Source of the DNA: Pseudomonas sp. FeN3W
GTDB taxonomy: Bacteria > Pseudomonadota > Gammaproteobacteria > Pseudomonadales > Pseudomonadaceae
Length of the DNA stretch: 64,000 nucleotides
Assembly: GCA_030263805.2 (NCBI GenBank)
Contig: CP136010.1
Span: forward strand, 1,875,001-1,939,000
Direction of reading: 5' to 3'
The notes under the pieces were generated by a model. That model worked only from the letters and a program-made list of their open reading frames with translations. It searched no databases and was not told the origin of the DNA. The first letter of the stretch is position 1; each line of letters opens with the position of its first letter. Of the stretch, positions 1-9,777 are shown piece by piece. Made by a program: the position numbers and the translations under genes.

Positions 1-509
1 CCGGCGCCGATCATCAGCAGGCGCCAGGCCGGGCCGAACGGTGCGCGCAGGGTGTGTCCGTCGTACTGCAGCGCCGCGTCGCGGCCGGCGGCATGCAGAT
101 TTACATCACCGCTGGCGATATCCACGCAGCGCAACAGCCGTTCATGTCCGGCGCAGCGACGCAGCAGCTCGTCGATCCAGCCGGCATCGCGCAATGGCTC
201 CTGCAACAGGCGCAGGGTGCCGCCGCAAGGCAGGCCGAAACGCGCGGACTCTTCCTTGCTCACGCCATAGGTGATCAGCTGGCAGGCCGATGGCGGCTCG
301 TCGGCCATGACCCGGGCGAGCAGGTCGTCCTCGACACAGCCGCCGGACACCGAACCCTCCACCCGGCCATCGCCGCGCAAGGCCAGCAGCGAACCCACCG
401 GGCGCGGCGCGCTGCCCCAGGTTTCCAGCACCGTGTAGAGCACCACCGCGTGACCGTCACGCAACCAGTCGCGGGCGCGCCGCAGTACTGCCAGATCGAC
501 ACTGTCCAT
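1..509 (-). CDS. XdhC/CoxI family protein (5' part; runs off the window edge)
   Basis: The minus strand is open from the ATG at 507-509 to the window edge, giving about 169 residues of an incomplete protein. The N-terminal half has the XdhC/CoxI signature: LETWGSAPRPVGS followed by SGGCVEDDL. The last visible residues, LLMIGAG, look like the start of the Rossmann-type XdhC_C domain. XdhC proteins protect and deliver molybdenum cofactor to xanthine-dehydrogenase-type enzymes. A purine permease lies about 0.8 kb away, which fits purine metabolism, but no xanthine dehydrogenase is visible here. A CoxI-like role for another molybdoenzyme is equally possible. Confidence 0.85.
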   Translation of the reverse strand, partial: MDSVDLAVLRRARDWLRDGHAVVLYTVLETWGSAPRPVGSLLALRGDGRVEGSVSGGCVEDDLLARVMADEPPSACQLITYGVSKEESARFGLPCGGTLRLLQEPLRDAGWIDELLRRCAGHERLLRCVDIASGDVNLHAAGRDAALQYDGHTLRAPFGPAWRLLMIGA

Positions 510-581
510 CGCTTTCCTCGGATTCAGCCAATTGCCGCCGGAGCTTCCGGCAATGCTAGGAGTGACCGATCCGGGACGAGG

Positions 582-1145
582 TTAGTTCGTCGCCGGCACC
601 AGCATGGCGTCGGCCACCTCGCGGCGCTTGGCGCGACCGGCGAGACGTTCCACCAGGGTCAGGGCGAACTCCAGGGCGGTGGCCGGGCCCTGGCTGGTGA
701 TGCAGTTGCCGTCCACCACCACCGGTTGGTCGAGGAAATGCGTGCCGGTGAGGTTGTCGCTCATGCCCGGGTAGCAGGTCACCTGCCGCCCCTTGAGTAC
801 GCCGTAGGGATGCAGCGCCACCGCCGGCGCGGCGCAGATCGCGGCGAAATCGAGCCCGGCACGGGCCTGCTGGCGTACGCGCTCGGCCAGCGGCTCCAGC
901 TCGCCAAGGGTCTTCGCGCCGGGCATGCCGCCGGGCAGCACGATCAGGTCGAAATCCTGCGCCAGCACGTCGAGCAGCATGGCGTCGGCGGTGATCCGGG
1001 TACCGCGCGCGCAGGTCAGCATGCGCCGCTCTTCGGCACTGGCCACCAGTACCTCGAACTCGGCACGCCGCAGCACGTCGATCAGGGTGACGGCCTCCAG
1101 GTCTTCTGAACCGTCGGCGATCGGAATCAGGACTCGTTTGCTCAT
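582..1145 (-). CDS. DJ-1/PfpI family protein, YajL-like
   Basis: This 187-residue protein covers a single DJ-1/ThiJ/PfpI domain. It has the conserved acidic residue in GSED (Glu14) and the nucleophile elbow AAICAAP (Cys104), as in E. coli YajL. Family members are described as protein chaperones or deglycases that protect against oxidative and carbonyl stress; which activity applies here is not visible. I use the ATG at 1143-1145. An in-frame GTG three codons upstream is the only longer start, and AGCAGG sits suitably before the ATG. The gene is divergent from the purine permease. Confidence 0.85.
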   Translation of the reverse strand: MSKRVLIPIADGSEDLEAVTLIDVLRRAEFEVLVASAEERRMLTCARGTRITADAMLLDVLAQDFDLIVLPGGMPGAKTLGELEPLAERVRQQARAGLDFAAICAAPAVALHPYGVLKGRQVTCYPGMSDNLTGTHFLDQPVVVDGNCITSQGPATALEFALTLVERLAGRAKRREVADAMLVPATN

Positions 1146-1276
1146 GGCGTTCACCTGCTCAATGGAAATTCAACCGCGCTGCCGCCCGGTGTAAGATGCG
1201 CGGCTTTTGCGATGACACGCGAATCGCCCGCCAGAGGCGACAGCCCTCACACTGACCGGCACTTAGAGGATCGACC

Positions 1277-2572
1277 ATGCTGGAAAAGCTATTTCAACTC
1301 AAGGCGCACAACACCACGCTGCGCACCGAGGTCCTGGCCGGTATCACTACCTTCCTGACGATGGCCTACATCCTCTTCGTCAACCCGAGCATCCTCGCCG
1401 AAACCGGCATGGATCACGGCGCGGTGTTCGTTGCCACCTGCCTGGCCGCGGCCATCGGCTCGGCGATCATGGGCCTGGTTGCCAACTACCCGATCGCGCT
1501 GGCGCCGGGCATGGGCCTGAACGCCTTCTTCACCTACACCGTCGTGCTGACCATGGGTTACACCTGGCAGACCGCGCTGGGTGCGGTGTTCCTCTCCGGC
1601 GTGATCTTCTTCGGCCTGTCGATCTTCAAGATTCGCGAGTGGATCATCCACAGCATTCCGCTGGCCCTGCGTGCCGGCATCGCCGCGGGTATCGGCCTGT
1701 TCCTGGCGATCATCGCGCTGAAGAACGCCGGCATCGTCGTCGATAACCCGGCCACTCTGGTCGGCCTGGGCGACCTCAGCGCTGGCGGCCCGCTGCTGGC
1801 CTGCCTGGGCTTTTTCCTGATCGCCGCGCTGGCCTATCGCCAGGTCACCGGCGCGGTGATGATCGGCATTCTGGTGGTCACCGGGCTGTCGATCCTGCTC
1901 GGTCTGTCGCAGCTCAACGGTGTGGTGTCGATGCCGCCGTCTCTGGCGCCGACCCTTATGCAGCTGGACATCATGGGCGCGCTGGATATCGGCCTGATCA
2001 GCGTGATCTTCGCCTTTCTCTTCGTCGACCTGTTCGACACGTCCGGCACCCTGATCGGCGTAGCGCAGAAGGCCGACCTGCTGGACAAGGACGGCAAGAT
2101 GCCGCGCCTGGGCCGCGCCCTGCTGGCCGACAGCACCGCGACCATGGCCGGCGCCGCCCTGGGCACCTCGACCACCACCAGCTACATCGAGTCCGCCGCC
2201 GGTACCGCTGCCGGTGGCCGCACCGGCCTGACCGCCTGCGTGGTCGCGCTGCTGTTCCTGCTCAGCCTGTTCTTCGCCCCGCTGGCCGGCGCCGTACCGG
2301 CCTATGCCACCGCACCGGCACTACTGTTCGTCGCCGTGCTGATGATGAGCAGCCTGGCCGGCATCGACTGGGACGACCTCACCGTCGCCGCGCCGGTCGT
2401 GGTTGCCGCGCTGGCCATGCCGCTGACCTTCTCCATCGCCAACGGCATTGCCTTCGGCTTCATCGCCTGGACCGCGATCAAGCTGCTCGCCGGCCGCTGG
2501 CGCGAGCTGAGCCCGGCGATGTGGATTCTCTCGGCGCTGTTCGTGGTCAAGCTGGGCTGGTTCGCCGGCTGA
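1277..2572 (+). CDS. NCS2 family purine permease (AzgA-like)
   Basis: This 431-residue integral membrane protein has about 12-14 hydrophobic segments and the hallmarks of the AzgA branch of NCS2 transporters. These include TFLTMAYILFVNPSIL near the N terminus, APGMGLNAFF (about residue 80) and the loop LFDTSGTLIGVAQKADLL (about residue 255), followed by the Thr/Ser-rich LGTSTTTSYIES. The branch transports adenine, guanine and hypoxanthine with protons across the inner membrane. GAGGA lies 7 bases before the ATG. No purine riboswitch-like fold is evident in the 130-base leader. Confidence 0.9.
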   Translation: MLEKLFQLKAHNTTLRTEVLAGITTFLTMAYILFVNPSILAETGMDHGAVFVATCLAAAIGSAIMGLVANYPIALAPGMGLNAFFTYTVVLTMGYTWQTALGAVFLSGVIFFGLSIFKIREWIIHSIPLALRAGIAAGIGLFLAIIALKNAGIVVDNPATLVGLGDLSAGGPLLACLGFFLIAALAYRQVTGAVMIGILVVTGLSILLGLSQLNGVVSMPPSLAPTLMQLDIMGALDIGLISVIFAFLFVDLFDTSGTLIGVAQKADLLDKDGKMPRLGRALLADSTATMAGAALGTSTTTSYIESAAGTAAGGRTGLTACVVALLFLLSLFFAPLAGAVPAYATAPALLFVAVLMMSSLAGIDWDDLTVAAPVVVAALAMPLTFSIANGIAFGFIAWTAIKLLAGRWRELSPAMWILSALFVVKLGWFAG

Positions 2573-2579
2573 TCGCAGC

Positions 2580-2667
2580 GTAGGGTGGATGACGCTTTTC
2601 TCATCCACCTTCCATGCGGCAACGGTGGATGGATGAAGCGTCAGCTGCGCGCCCCGATCCACCCTAC
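2580..2667. repeat. Intergenic palindromic repeat, copy 1 (GTAGGGTGGAT family)
   Basis: An 88-bp element begins GTAGGGTGGAT and ends with the exact inverse ATCCACCCTAC. Inside it are two further GGTGGAT/ATCCACC pairs. It can fold into a long imperfect hairpin. Related copies lie at 26651-26717 and 63878-63984. This resembles the small REP/MITE-like intergenic repeats of pseudomonads. It occupies the gap between the permease and trmA and carries no coding potential. Confidence 0.8.
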
Positions 2668-2694
2668 GATTTACCTACCTTTCCAAGAGTCTTC

Positions 2695-3783
2695 ATGAGC
2701 GCTCCGCAATTCGCCCCCGCCACCTACGCCGCCCAACTCGCCGAGAAAGCCGCCCGGCTGGTGGAACTGCTGGCGCCGTTCGATGCACCGGCACCGGAAG
2801 TCTTCGACTCGCCCCGCGAGCACTACCGCCTGCGCACCGAATTCCGCCTGTGGCGTGAAGAGGGCCAGCGCCACTACGCAATGTTCGAGCAGGGCGACAA
2901 GCACAAAGCCATTCTGATCGACGACTTCCCCATCGCCAGCCGCCGCATCAACGAGCTGATGCCGCAGCTGAAGGCTGCCTGGCAGGCGTCGGAAGTGCTC
3001 AGCTTCAAACTGTTCCAGGTCGAATTCCTCACCACCCTGGCCGGCGATGCGCTGATCACCCTCGCCTACCACCGCCCGCTGGACGACGCCTGGCATGCCG
3101 AAGCCGAGCAGCTCGCCGCCGACCTCGGCGTCAGCCTGGTCGGCCGTTCAAAGGGCAAGCGCATCGTCATCGGCCGCGATTACGTGGAAGAACAGCTGGT
3201 GGTCGCGGGCCGCAGCTTCCGCTACCGCCAGCCGGAAGGCGCCTTCACCCAGCCCAACGGCGAGGTCTGCCAGAAGATGCTGAACTGGGCGTACGAGGCC
3301 CTCGGCGAGCGCGACGACGACCTGCTGGAGCTGTACTGCGGCAACGGCAACTTCACTCTGCCGCTGGCCACCCGCGTACGCCGCGTGCTGGCTACCGAGA
3401 TCAGCAAGACCTCGGTCAACGCCGCGCTGGCCAATATCGAAGGCAACGGCATCGACAACATCGAGCTGGTGCGCCTCTCCGCCGAAGAGCTGACCCAGGC
3501 GCTGAACGAGGTGCGTCCGTTCCGCCGCCTGGCCCATATCGACCTGAAGAGCTACCAGTTCGGCAGCATCTTCGTCGACCCGCCGCGCGCCGGCATGGAC
3601 CCGGACACCTGCGAGCTGGCCCGCCGCTTCGAGCGCATCCTCTACATCTCCTGCAACCCGGAAACCCTGGCGCAGAACATCGCCCAGCTGGCCGACACCC
3701 ATCGCATCGAGCGCTGCGCGCTGTTCGACCAGTTCCCCTACACGCACCATATGGAATCCGGGGTGCTGCTGGTCCGCAAATGA
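2695..3783 (+). CDS. trmA: tRNA (uracil-5-)-methyltransferase TrmA
   Basis: The 362-residue protein matches TrmA along its full length, including the family N terminus (YAAQLAEKAARLVELLAPF). The SAM-binding motif LLELYCGNGNFTL is near residue 212, the catalytic motif FVDPPRAGMD near 300, and the nucleophilic cysteine in YISCNPETL near 320. It ends in the conserved FDQFPYTHHMESGVLL. TrmA makes m5U54 in the T-loop of tRNA. I prefer the ATG at 2695 over one 27 codons upstream, because the upstream extension would be encoded by the palindromic repeat and the 362-residue form matches E. coli TrmA. Confidence 0.97.
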   Translation: MSAPQFAPATYAAQLAEKAARLVELLAPFDAPAPEVFDSPREHYRLRTEFRLWREEGQRHYAMFEQGDKHKAILIDDFPIASRRINELMPQLKAAWQASEVLSFKLFQVEFLTTLAGDALITLAYHRPLDDAWHAEAEQLAADLGVSLVGRSKGKRIVIGRDYVEEQLVVAGRSFRYRQPEGAFTQPNGEVCQKMLNWAYEALGERDDDLLELYCGNGNFTLPLATRVRRVLATEISKTSVNAALANIEGNGIDNIELVRLSAEELTQALNEVRPFRRLAHIDLKSYQFGSIFVDPPRAGMDPDTCELARRFERILYISCNPETLAQNIAQLADTHRIERCALFDQFPYTHHMESGVLLVRK

Positions 3784-3857
3784 TCGGCCCGACTGAACGC
3801 CGGCCGCCTGGCGGCGTTCCACATCCATAACCACTGACACGTTATGGATGTGACAGC

Positions 3858-5252
3858 ATGCTGGTTTTCGAGCCGATCTATACCGATGGCCTGGCGCAGA
3901 TTTCCTACCTGGTGGGCGACAGCGAGGCCGCGGTCGCCGCGGTGATCGATCCGCGACGCGACGTCGATGTCTACCTCGACCTGGCCCGTGAGAAGGGCCT
4001 GCGCATCGCCTACGCCATCGAAACCCACATCCATGCCGACTTCGTCTCCGGCGCCCAGGCGCTGGCCGAACGCAGCGGCGTCGAGATCATCGGTGGCTGC
4101 TCGGCGAACTACGCCTTCGAGCTGCGCCAGGCTGCCGATGGCGAGGTGCTGGATCTGGGCCAGGTCAGTCTGGAAATCATCTACTCACCCGGCCACACGC
4201 CGGAGCACATCTCGCTGTTGCTGCGCGACGGCCAGCAGGGCGACGAGCCCTTCGCCCTGTTCACCGGCGACACCCTGTTCAACCTCGACGTCGGCCGCCC
4301 CGACTTGCTCGGCGAAGACAGCACCCGGCAACTGGCCGCGCAGCTCTATGCGACACTTTTCACCCGCTACCTGCCGCTGGGTGAGCGTGTCGAGATCTAT
4401 CCGTGCCACGGCGCGGGCTCGGCCTGCGGCAAGTCCATCGGTGACCGACGACGCTCCACGCTTGGCAACGAGCTGTTGTTCAACCCCGCGCTCAACCAGC
4501 GGCGCAACGAGGCCGAATTCATCGACTGGCTGCTCAGCGGCATGCCCGAGCCGCCACGTCACTATGCGCGGCTGAAAAAGCTCAATGTGCGCCCGGCCAC
4601 GCGCATGCATGGGCCGATCCTGCCGGCGCCGCTGCCGCCGGAAGAGTTCGCCGAGCGCAGCGCCGACCCCGGCGCCGTGCAGCTGGTGGACCTGCGCTCG
4701 ATTCTCGCCTTCGGCGGCGGCCATGTGCCCGGCGCGTTGAACATCGCCCTGCAGAACGAGTTCGTCAGCTGGGCCGGCTGGATGCTCGACGACCAGCGAC
4801 CGATCTATCTGATCGGCGAAAACAGCCAGCAGATCCACCAGGCCACGTTGCAGCTGTACCGGATCGGTCTCGATCGGGTGGCAGGCTACCTGCGCAACGG
4901 CATGACCGACTGGCAGAACGCCGGCCTGCCGCTGGCCTGCGTCGGTCAATGGACGGTGCACGAGCTGAACCGTCGCCGCGACGATCCGCAGGTCCAGGTA
5001 CTCGACGTGCGCGCACCCGAGGAAGTCGAACAGGGCTACGTACCCGGCGCCCGCCACGCCTTCGTCGCCCATCTGCCCGAAGGACTGGAGCAACTGGACA
5101 AGGACAGGACCGTGGCGACCTATTGCGGCAGCGGTTACCGCGCCTCGATCGCAGCCAGCATCCTCAAGCGCGAGGGTTTCCGCGACGTGGTAAACGTGCC
5201 CGGCTCGTGGCTCGCCTGGCAGAAGCACGATCTGCCGGTGGCGGAGCGCTAA
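3858..5252 (+). CDS. MBL-fold hydrolase with two rhodanese domains (persulfide dioxygenase-like)
   Basis: The 464-residue protein has an N-terminal metallo-beta-lactamase domain with THIHADFVSG (near residue 55), GHTPEH and FTGDTLF metal-binding segments. Two rhodanese domains follow. The first (about 265-355) lacks the catalytic cysteine loop, reading YLIGENSQQ at that place. The second (about 370-460) has the active loop TYCGSGYRAS. This is the arrangement of ETHE1/CstB-like sulfur dioxygenase-rhodanese proteins, which oxidise glutathione persulfide or handle sulfane sulfur. The exact substrate cannot be read from sequence. It is a single-gene unit convergent with the b561-reductase fusion. 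Confidence 0.85.
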   Translation: MLVFEPIYTDGLAQISYLVGDSEAAVAAVIDPRRDVDVYLDLAREKGLRIAYAIETHIHADFVSGAQALAERSGVEIIGGCSANYAFELRQAADGEVLDLGQVSLEIIYSPGHTPEHISLLLRDGQQGDEPFALFTGDTLFNLDVGRPDLLGEDSTRQLAAQLYATLFTRYLPLGERVEIYPCHGAGSACGKSIGDRRRSTLGNELLFNPALNQRRNEAEFIDWLLSGMPEPPRHYARLKKLNVRPATRMHGPILPAPLPPEEFAERSADPGAVQLVDLRSILAFGGGHVPGALNIALQNEFVSWAGWMLDDQRPIYLIGENSQQIHQATLQLYRIGLDRVAGYLRNGMTDWQNAGLPLACVGQWTVHELNRRRDDPQVQVLDVRAPEEVEQGYVPGARHAFVAHLPEGLEQLDKDRTVATYCGSGYRASIAASILKREGFRDVVNVPGSWLAWQKHDLPVAER

Positions 5253-5276
5253 GCCCGCCGCGGGGTAACCCGCCAA

Positions 5277-5312
5277 GGGTGGAAAACGGCCGACGGCCTT
5301 TTCGACTGCCCG
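5277..5312. repeat. Short hairpin, degenerate GGGTGGA-family repeat between convergent genes
   Basis: GGTGGAAAACGGCC-GAC-GGCCTTTTCGAC forms an imperfect hairpin with an A-tract and T-tract flank. It sits between the stops of the MBL-rhodanese gene and the convergent b561 fusion, so it could act as a bidirectional terminator. It resembles the hairpin at 52476-52503. The repeat-family relationship is weak. Confidence 0.4.
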
Positions 5313-5395
5313 GGCGCTTCCGCCCGCCGGATAAAGGCTATGCCGTTATCCGGCGAACGCTGCGTCAAATCATGCAAACCAGGGCCTTTTGCATC

Positions 5396-7024
<1,629 letters not shown>

Positions 7025-7088
7025 TGAATGGATGCCGCCTTTGTATTCCTGCGAGCTGAAACGAAACTGAACGCCGCCAGCCGCTGCG

Positions 7089-7121
7089 GTTCAGCTTGGC
7101 GTAAGGCGGCGCGCCTAGGCT
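7089..7121 (+). promoter_or_regulatory. Two-component-type direct repeat plus -10, upstream of the SHP/DHC operon
   Basis: GTTCAG-N5-CGTAAG at 7089-7105 is followed after exactly 10 nt by TAGGCT at 7116-7121. The same layout, a 17-bp repeat then 10 nt then a -10-like hexamer, occurs at 16415-16447 and 22951-22983. This copy is the most degenerate. The -35 position would fall inside the repeat, as expected for OmpR-class activation. It sits in the divergent gap with the b561 fusion gene. Confidence 0.5.
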
Positions 7122-7149
7122 GCACTCATTCCCAACCGGAGAGCGCACC

Positions 7150-7557
7150 ATGAAAGCCCGCTGGATCATCCTCCTGTCCTGCTGCCTGAGCCTGCCCGCC
7201 CTGGCCGAAACCGAACACCCACTGCTGCCCGGCTACGCCGCCCAGGCGCGTCAGGAGAATCCGAACTTCGCCGGTTTCTCCGCCGAGCGCGGCAAGGCGC
7301 TGTACTTCGCCGAGGAGCAGCGCAATGGCAAGACCATGAGCTGCACCACCTGCCACACCGCCGACCCGCGTCAGCCCGGCAAGACGCCGGCGCATCGCAA
7401 GGTCGATCCGCTGGCGCCGGCAGCCAACCCCGAGCGCTTCACCGACCTGAAGAAGGTCGAGAAATGGTTCCGCCGCAACTGCGACGACGTCTACGCCCGT
7501 GAATGCACCGCGCAGGAAAAAGGTGACTTCATCAGCTGGATCGACAGCATCAAATAA
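7150..7557 (+). CDS. SHP-type monoheme cytochrome c (DUF1924)
   Basis: The 135-residue precursor begins with a signal peptide ending near ALA-ET (residues 1-19). One heme site is present, CTTCH (Cys65, Cys68, His69). Downstream are LAPAANPERFTD, where Asn93 is a candidate for the labile sixth heme ligand of SHP proteins, and a cysteine pair (Cys111, Cys119) placed like the SHP disulfide. Sphaeroides heme protein is a high-spin periplasmic cytochrome that binds O2 and NO. It is reduced by a diheme cytochrome c, and the next gene encodes one 10 bases away. The physiological role of the family is unsettled. Confidence 0.85.
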   Translation: MKARWIILLSCCLSLPALAETEHPLLPGYAAQARQENPNFAGFSAERGKALYFAEEQRNGKTMSCTTCHTADPRQPGKTPAHRKVDPLAPAANPERFTDLKKVEKWFRRNCDDVYARECTAQEKGDFISWIDSIK

Positions 7558-7567
7558 GGAGCCTGCC

Positions 7568-8092
7568 ATGAAGATCGCACCCCTCGCTGCCGTCGCCGGG
7601 CTGGGCCTGACCCTGGTACTGGCCGGCCTCAGCTTCGCCGATGACGACGACCATCGAGAGCGCAAGGGCTACAAGCGGCCCAAGCGCCTGACGGTACCCA
7701 GCGACGCACCGCTGGTGTGGAAGGAAGAATGCGCGGCCTGCCACATGCTCTATTCTCCCGGCCTGCTGCCTGCCGATGCCTGGCGCGAGCAGATGCGCAC
7801 CCTGGGCGATCACTACGGCAGCAACGCGTCGCTGGACCCGGTGCAGGAAAAGGAAATCCTCGACTTCCTGGTCCGCGCCTCGGCCGCCAACCGCCTACCG
7901 GTGGAGCCGTCACCCACCGCCGGCGAGCCGCCACGCATCAGCCAGACGCGCTGGTTCGAGCACAAACACGACGAGCTCAGCGAAGCCAAGTTCGCCCGCG
8001 AGTCGGTCGGCGGCCGCTTCAACTGCGTGGCCTGCCATCGCGACGCGGAAAAAGGCGACTTCGACGAGGACCGGGTGAAGATTCCGCGCTGA
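7568..8092 (+). CDS. Diheme cytochrome c (DHC family)
   Basis: The 174-residue secreted protein has a signal peptide (about 1-24, ending SFA-DD) and two c-heme sites, CAACH (Cys55/Cys58/His59) and CVACH (Cys153/Cys156/His157). This is the layout of DHC, the known electron donor of SHP. The start follows GGAG at 8 bases and lies 10 bases after the SHP stop, so the two are co-transcribed. Electrons likely run from the b561 reductase fusion to DHC and then SHP; this is inferred from gene order and family knowledge. Confidence 0.88.
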   Translation: MKIAPLAAVAGLGLTLVLAGLSFADDDDHRERKGYKRPKRLTVPSDAPLVWKEECAACHMLYSPGLLPADAWREQMRTLGDHYGSNASLDPVQEKEILDFLVRASAANRLPVEPSPTAGEPPRISQTRWFEHKHDELSEAKFARESVGGRFNCVACHRDAEKGDFDEDRVKIPR

Positions 8093-8105
8093 GACAAAAA
8101 TAGCC

Positions 8106-8131
8106 GGAACATTTCGCCAACCGTTGCGTTA
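8106..8131 (+). promoter_or_regulatory. Predicted ECF-sigma promoter (GGAACA-N14-GCGTTA), copy A
   Basis: GGAACA at 8106-8111 and GCGTTA at 8126-8131 are separated by 14 nt, upstream of the ECF sigma gene. The identical pair with identical spacing is at 9704-9729. GGAAC is the classical -35 core of ECF/RpoE-type promoters. This implies autoregulation. Confidence 0.6.
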
Positions 8132-8242
8132 TATCCCTGCGGCAACCCGGCCGGCAGCGCACGGGCACCGGTAAAAACCGAGGCGTTGGCAACGCAGCAG
8201 GTTTTAGCGGCGCCCTGCGCGGTCAACCCAGACGAGCGCTTA

Positions 8243-8803
8243 ATGAACGACAGCGAACAGGACCTCATCCAGCAGGCCGCGCGTGGTGATCGCCAGGCGT
8301 TCGGCACGCTAGTGCGCGTCCATCAGGCGCGGGTCTTCCACTTCCTCCGTCGCCTGCTCGGCAGCGCCGACGAGGCCGCTGACCTGACTCAGGAAACGTT
8401 CATCCGCGCCTTCCAGGCGCTGCCCAGATGGCGCCCGGAAGCACGCTTGCAGACCTGGTTGCTGCAGATCGCACGCAATGCCGCGCTGGATACGCTGCGC
8501 CAGCGGCAACGCTACGTCGACGTGGCGCCGGAGGAACTGGCCGAGCCGGTCGATCCAGCGCCATCGCCGCTGAGCCGACTGCAGGCCGGTCGCGATCTGG
8601 CATTGCTGGAACGCTTGCTAGCCCGCCTGCCCCACGAACAGCGCGAGATCCTGCTGCTGCGCGAGGTGGAGGGGCTGGCCTACGACGAACTGGCCGCCAC
8701 GCTGCAGCTCGCCGCCGGCACCGTCAAGTCGCGCCTGGCACGCGCCCGCGAGGCGCTGCTGCACGGCTATCGCCAGGCCAACGGAGGCACCCTCGATGAC
8801 TGA
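8243..8803 (+). CDS. ECF-family RNA polymerase sigma factor
   Basis: The 186-residue protein has sigma region 2 (about 10-75; FHFLRRLLGSADEAADLTQETFIRAF) and region 4 (about 125-175; LPHEQREILLLREVEGLAYDELAATL, then GTVKSRLARAREAL). A Pro/Ala linker lies between them. The ATG at 8243 removes 19 residues that do not belong to the family. It overlaps the anti-sigma gene by 8 bases. It probably transcribes its own operon and the gene at 9778, judging from the paired promoter motifs. The ECF subgroup cannot be set by eye, but the downstream metal-sensor-like gene suggests envelope or metal stress. Confidence 0.92.
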   Translation: MNDSEQDLIQQAARGDRQAFGTLVRVHQARVFHFLRRLLGSADEAADLTQETFIRAFQALPRWRPEARLQTWLLQIARNAALDTLRQRQRYVDVAPEELAEPVDPAPSPLSRLQAGRDLALLERLLARLPHEQREILLLREVEGLAYDELAATLQLAAGTVKSRLARAREALLHGYRQANGGTLDD

Positions 8804-9224
8804 GCATCTGGACATGGCGATCCTGTCCGCCTACCTCGACAACGAACTCGACGCCGCCGCACAGCGCCACGCCGCCGCCCACCTGGCGGGTTGTCCGCAG
8901 TGTCGCGCCACCCTGGCCGAACTCGACGGGCTCGGCCAGGGCTTGCGTGCGCTGGCCTGCCCGGAGTTGCCGGCCGAGTTGCAGGCGCGTCTGCAGCGGC
9001 CCTTCGCGCCGCCGCCCGTGCGCAGCTGGTGGGCCCGGCACTGGGCGCAGGGTATCGGCGCCGCGGCGTCGGTCCTGCTCGGCCTGCTGCTCGGCTATGC
9101 CCTGCCCGGCCAGCCGCCGGGCAGCTCACCCAGCCACGACCTGCTCGCCGTCCTCGGCAGCACCCCACCCGGCGCGCTCTGCGCGCGCCCCGAATTCTGC
9201 TACCTGAAGGTAAACCTGAAATGA
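8796..9224 (+). CDS. Anti-sigma factor with zinc-binding (ZAS/zf-HC2) motif
   Basis: In this 142-residue protein, the N-terminal cytoplasmic domain carries the ZAS pattern His29-x3-Cys33-x2-Cys36. A single membrane helix (about 88-105) precedes a short periplasmic tail. It would sequester the ECF sigma factor encoded immediately upstream. The start overlaps the end of the sigma gene, and its own stop overlaps the next start (ATGA), so all three are translationally coupled. Confidence 0.9.
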   Translation: MTEHLDMAILSAYLDNELDAAAQRHAAAHLAGCPQCRATLAELDGLGQGLRALACPELPAELQARLQRPFAPPPVRSWWARHWAQGIGAAASVLLGLLLGYALPGQPPGSSPSHDLLAVLGSTPPGALCARPEFCYLKVNLK

Positions 9225-9685
9225 GCAACACCACCCTGCGCAATGCCCTGGTCCTGTCCGTGCTGGTCAACGTCGGCGTGCTCGCCGGCCTTGGCTGGCA
9301 GAAACTCAGTCGCGATGGCCTGCCGATGCCCTCCGGCGCACCGACCGAGCTGTCGCGCGAGCTGCAACTGAGCGCCAGCCAGCTGCAGCGCTGGCACGAT
9401 GCCGAGGCGCCGTTCCTGGCCTACCTGCGCGCCTCCAACGCCAGCCTCGGCGAACACCGCAACCGGCTGATCGAGGCGATCTTCGCCGAACAGGTGGACC
9501 GCACGGTGATCGACGCCGAGCAGGCGAAGATCGCCGAACTGCAGAACGAACAGCAGCGCCTGCTCATCGACCAGCTGCTGCAGGAGCGCGAGATCCTCGA
9601 ACCGCAGCAGCGCGCGCGGCTCGCCCAGGTGCTCACGCAGCAGTCGTTCGGCGCCGACAGCATCGAGCAATTGCACCGCAAATGA
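9221..9685 (+). CDS. Periplasmic heavy-metal-sensor-like protein (CnrX/ZraP type)
   Basis: The 154-residue protein has one N-terminal membrane anchor (about 8-25) and a helical, Gln/Leu/Glu-rich periplasmic domain. Segments such as LSASQLQRWHDAEAPFLAYLRASNASL and LQEREILEPQQRARLAQVL resemble the CnrX/CpxP/ZraP helical-hairpin fold. In the Cnr system, sigma factor, membrane anti-sigma and periplasmic sensor form one operon, as here. Few His residues are present, so metal binding is not assured; it may sense another envelope signal. Confidence 0.7.
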   Translation: MSNTTLRNALVLSVLVNVGVLAGLGWQKLSRDGLPMPSGAPTELSRELQLSASQLQRWHDAEAPFLAYLRASNASLGEHRNRLIEAIFAEQVDRTVIDAEQAKIAELQNEQQRLLIDQLLQEREILEPQQRARLAQVLTQQSFGADSIEQLHRK

Positions 9686-9703
9686 CGGATTGCACGGCGC
9701 GAT

Positions 9704-9729
9704 GGAACAAAACCGTCGCGCCTGCGTTA
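9704..9729 (+). promoter_or_regulatory. Predicted ECF-sigma promoter (GGAACA-N14-GCGTTA), copy B
   Basis: GGAACA at 9704-9709 and GCGTTA at 9724-9729, again separated by exactly 14 nt, lie about 50 bases before the ATG at 9778. This matches copy A upstream of the sigma gene. Confidence 0.6.
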
Positions 9730-9777
9730 GAACATCAGGAGCCGCACTTCGCCGGCTCGCTCAATGGAGTTCTATCG

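Noticed and set aside
1146..1276. Possible purine riboswitch before the NCS2 permease
   Set aside because: The region is GC-rich and lacks the conserved loop sequences of the purine aptamer.
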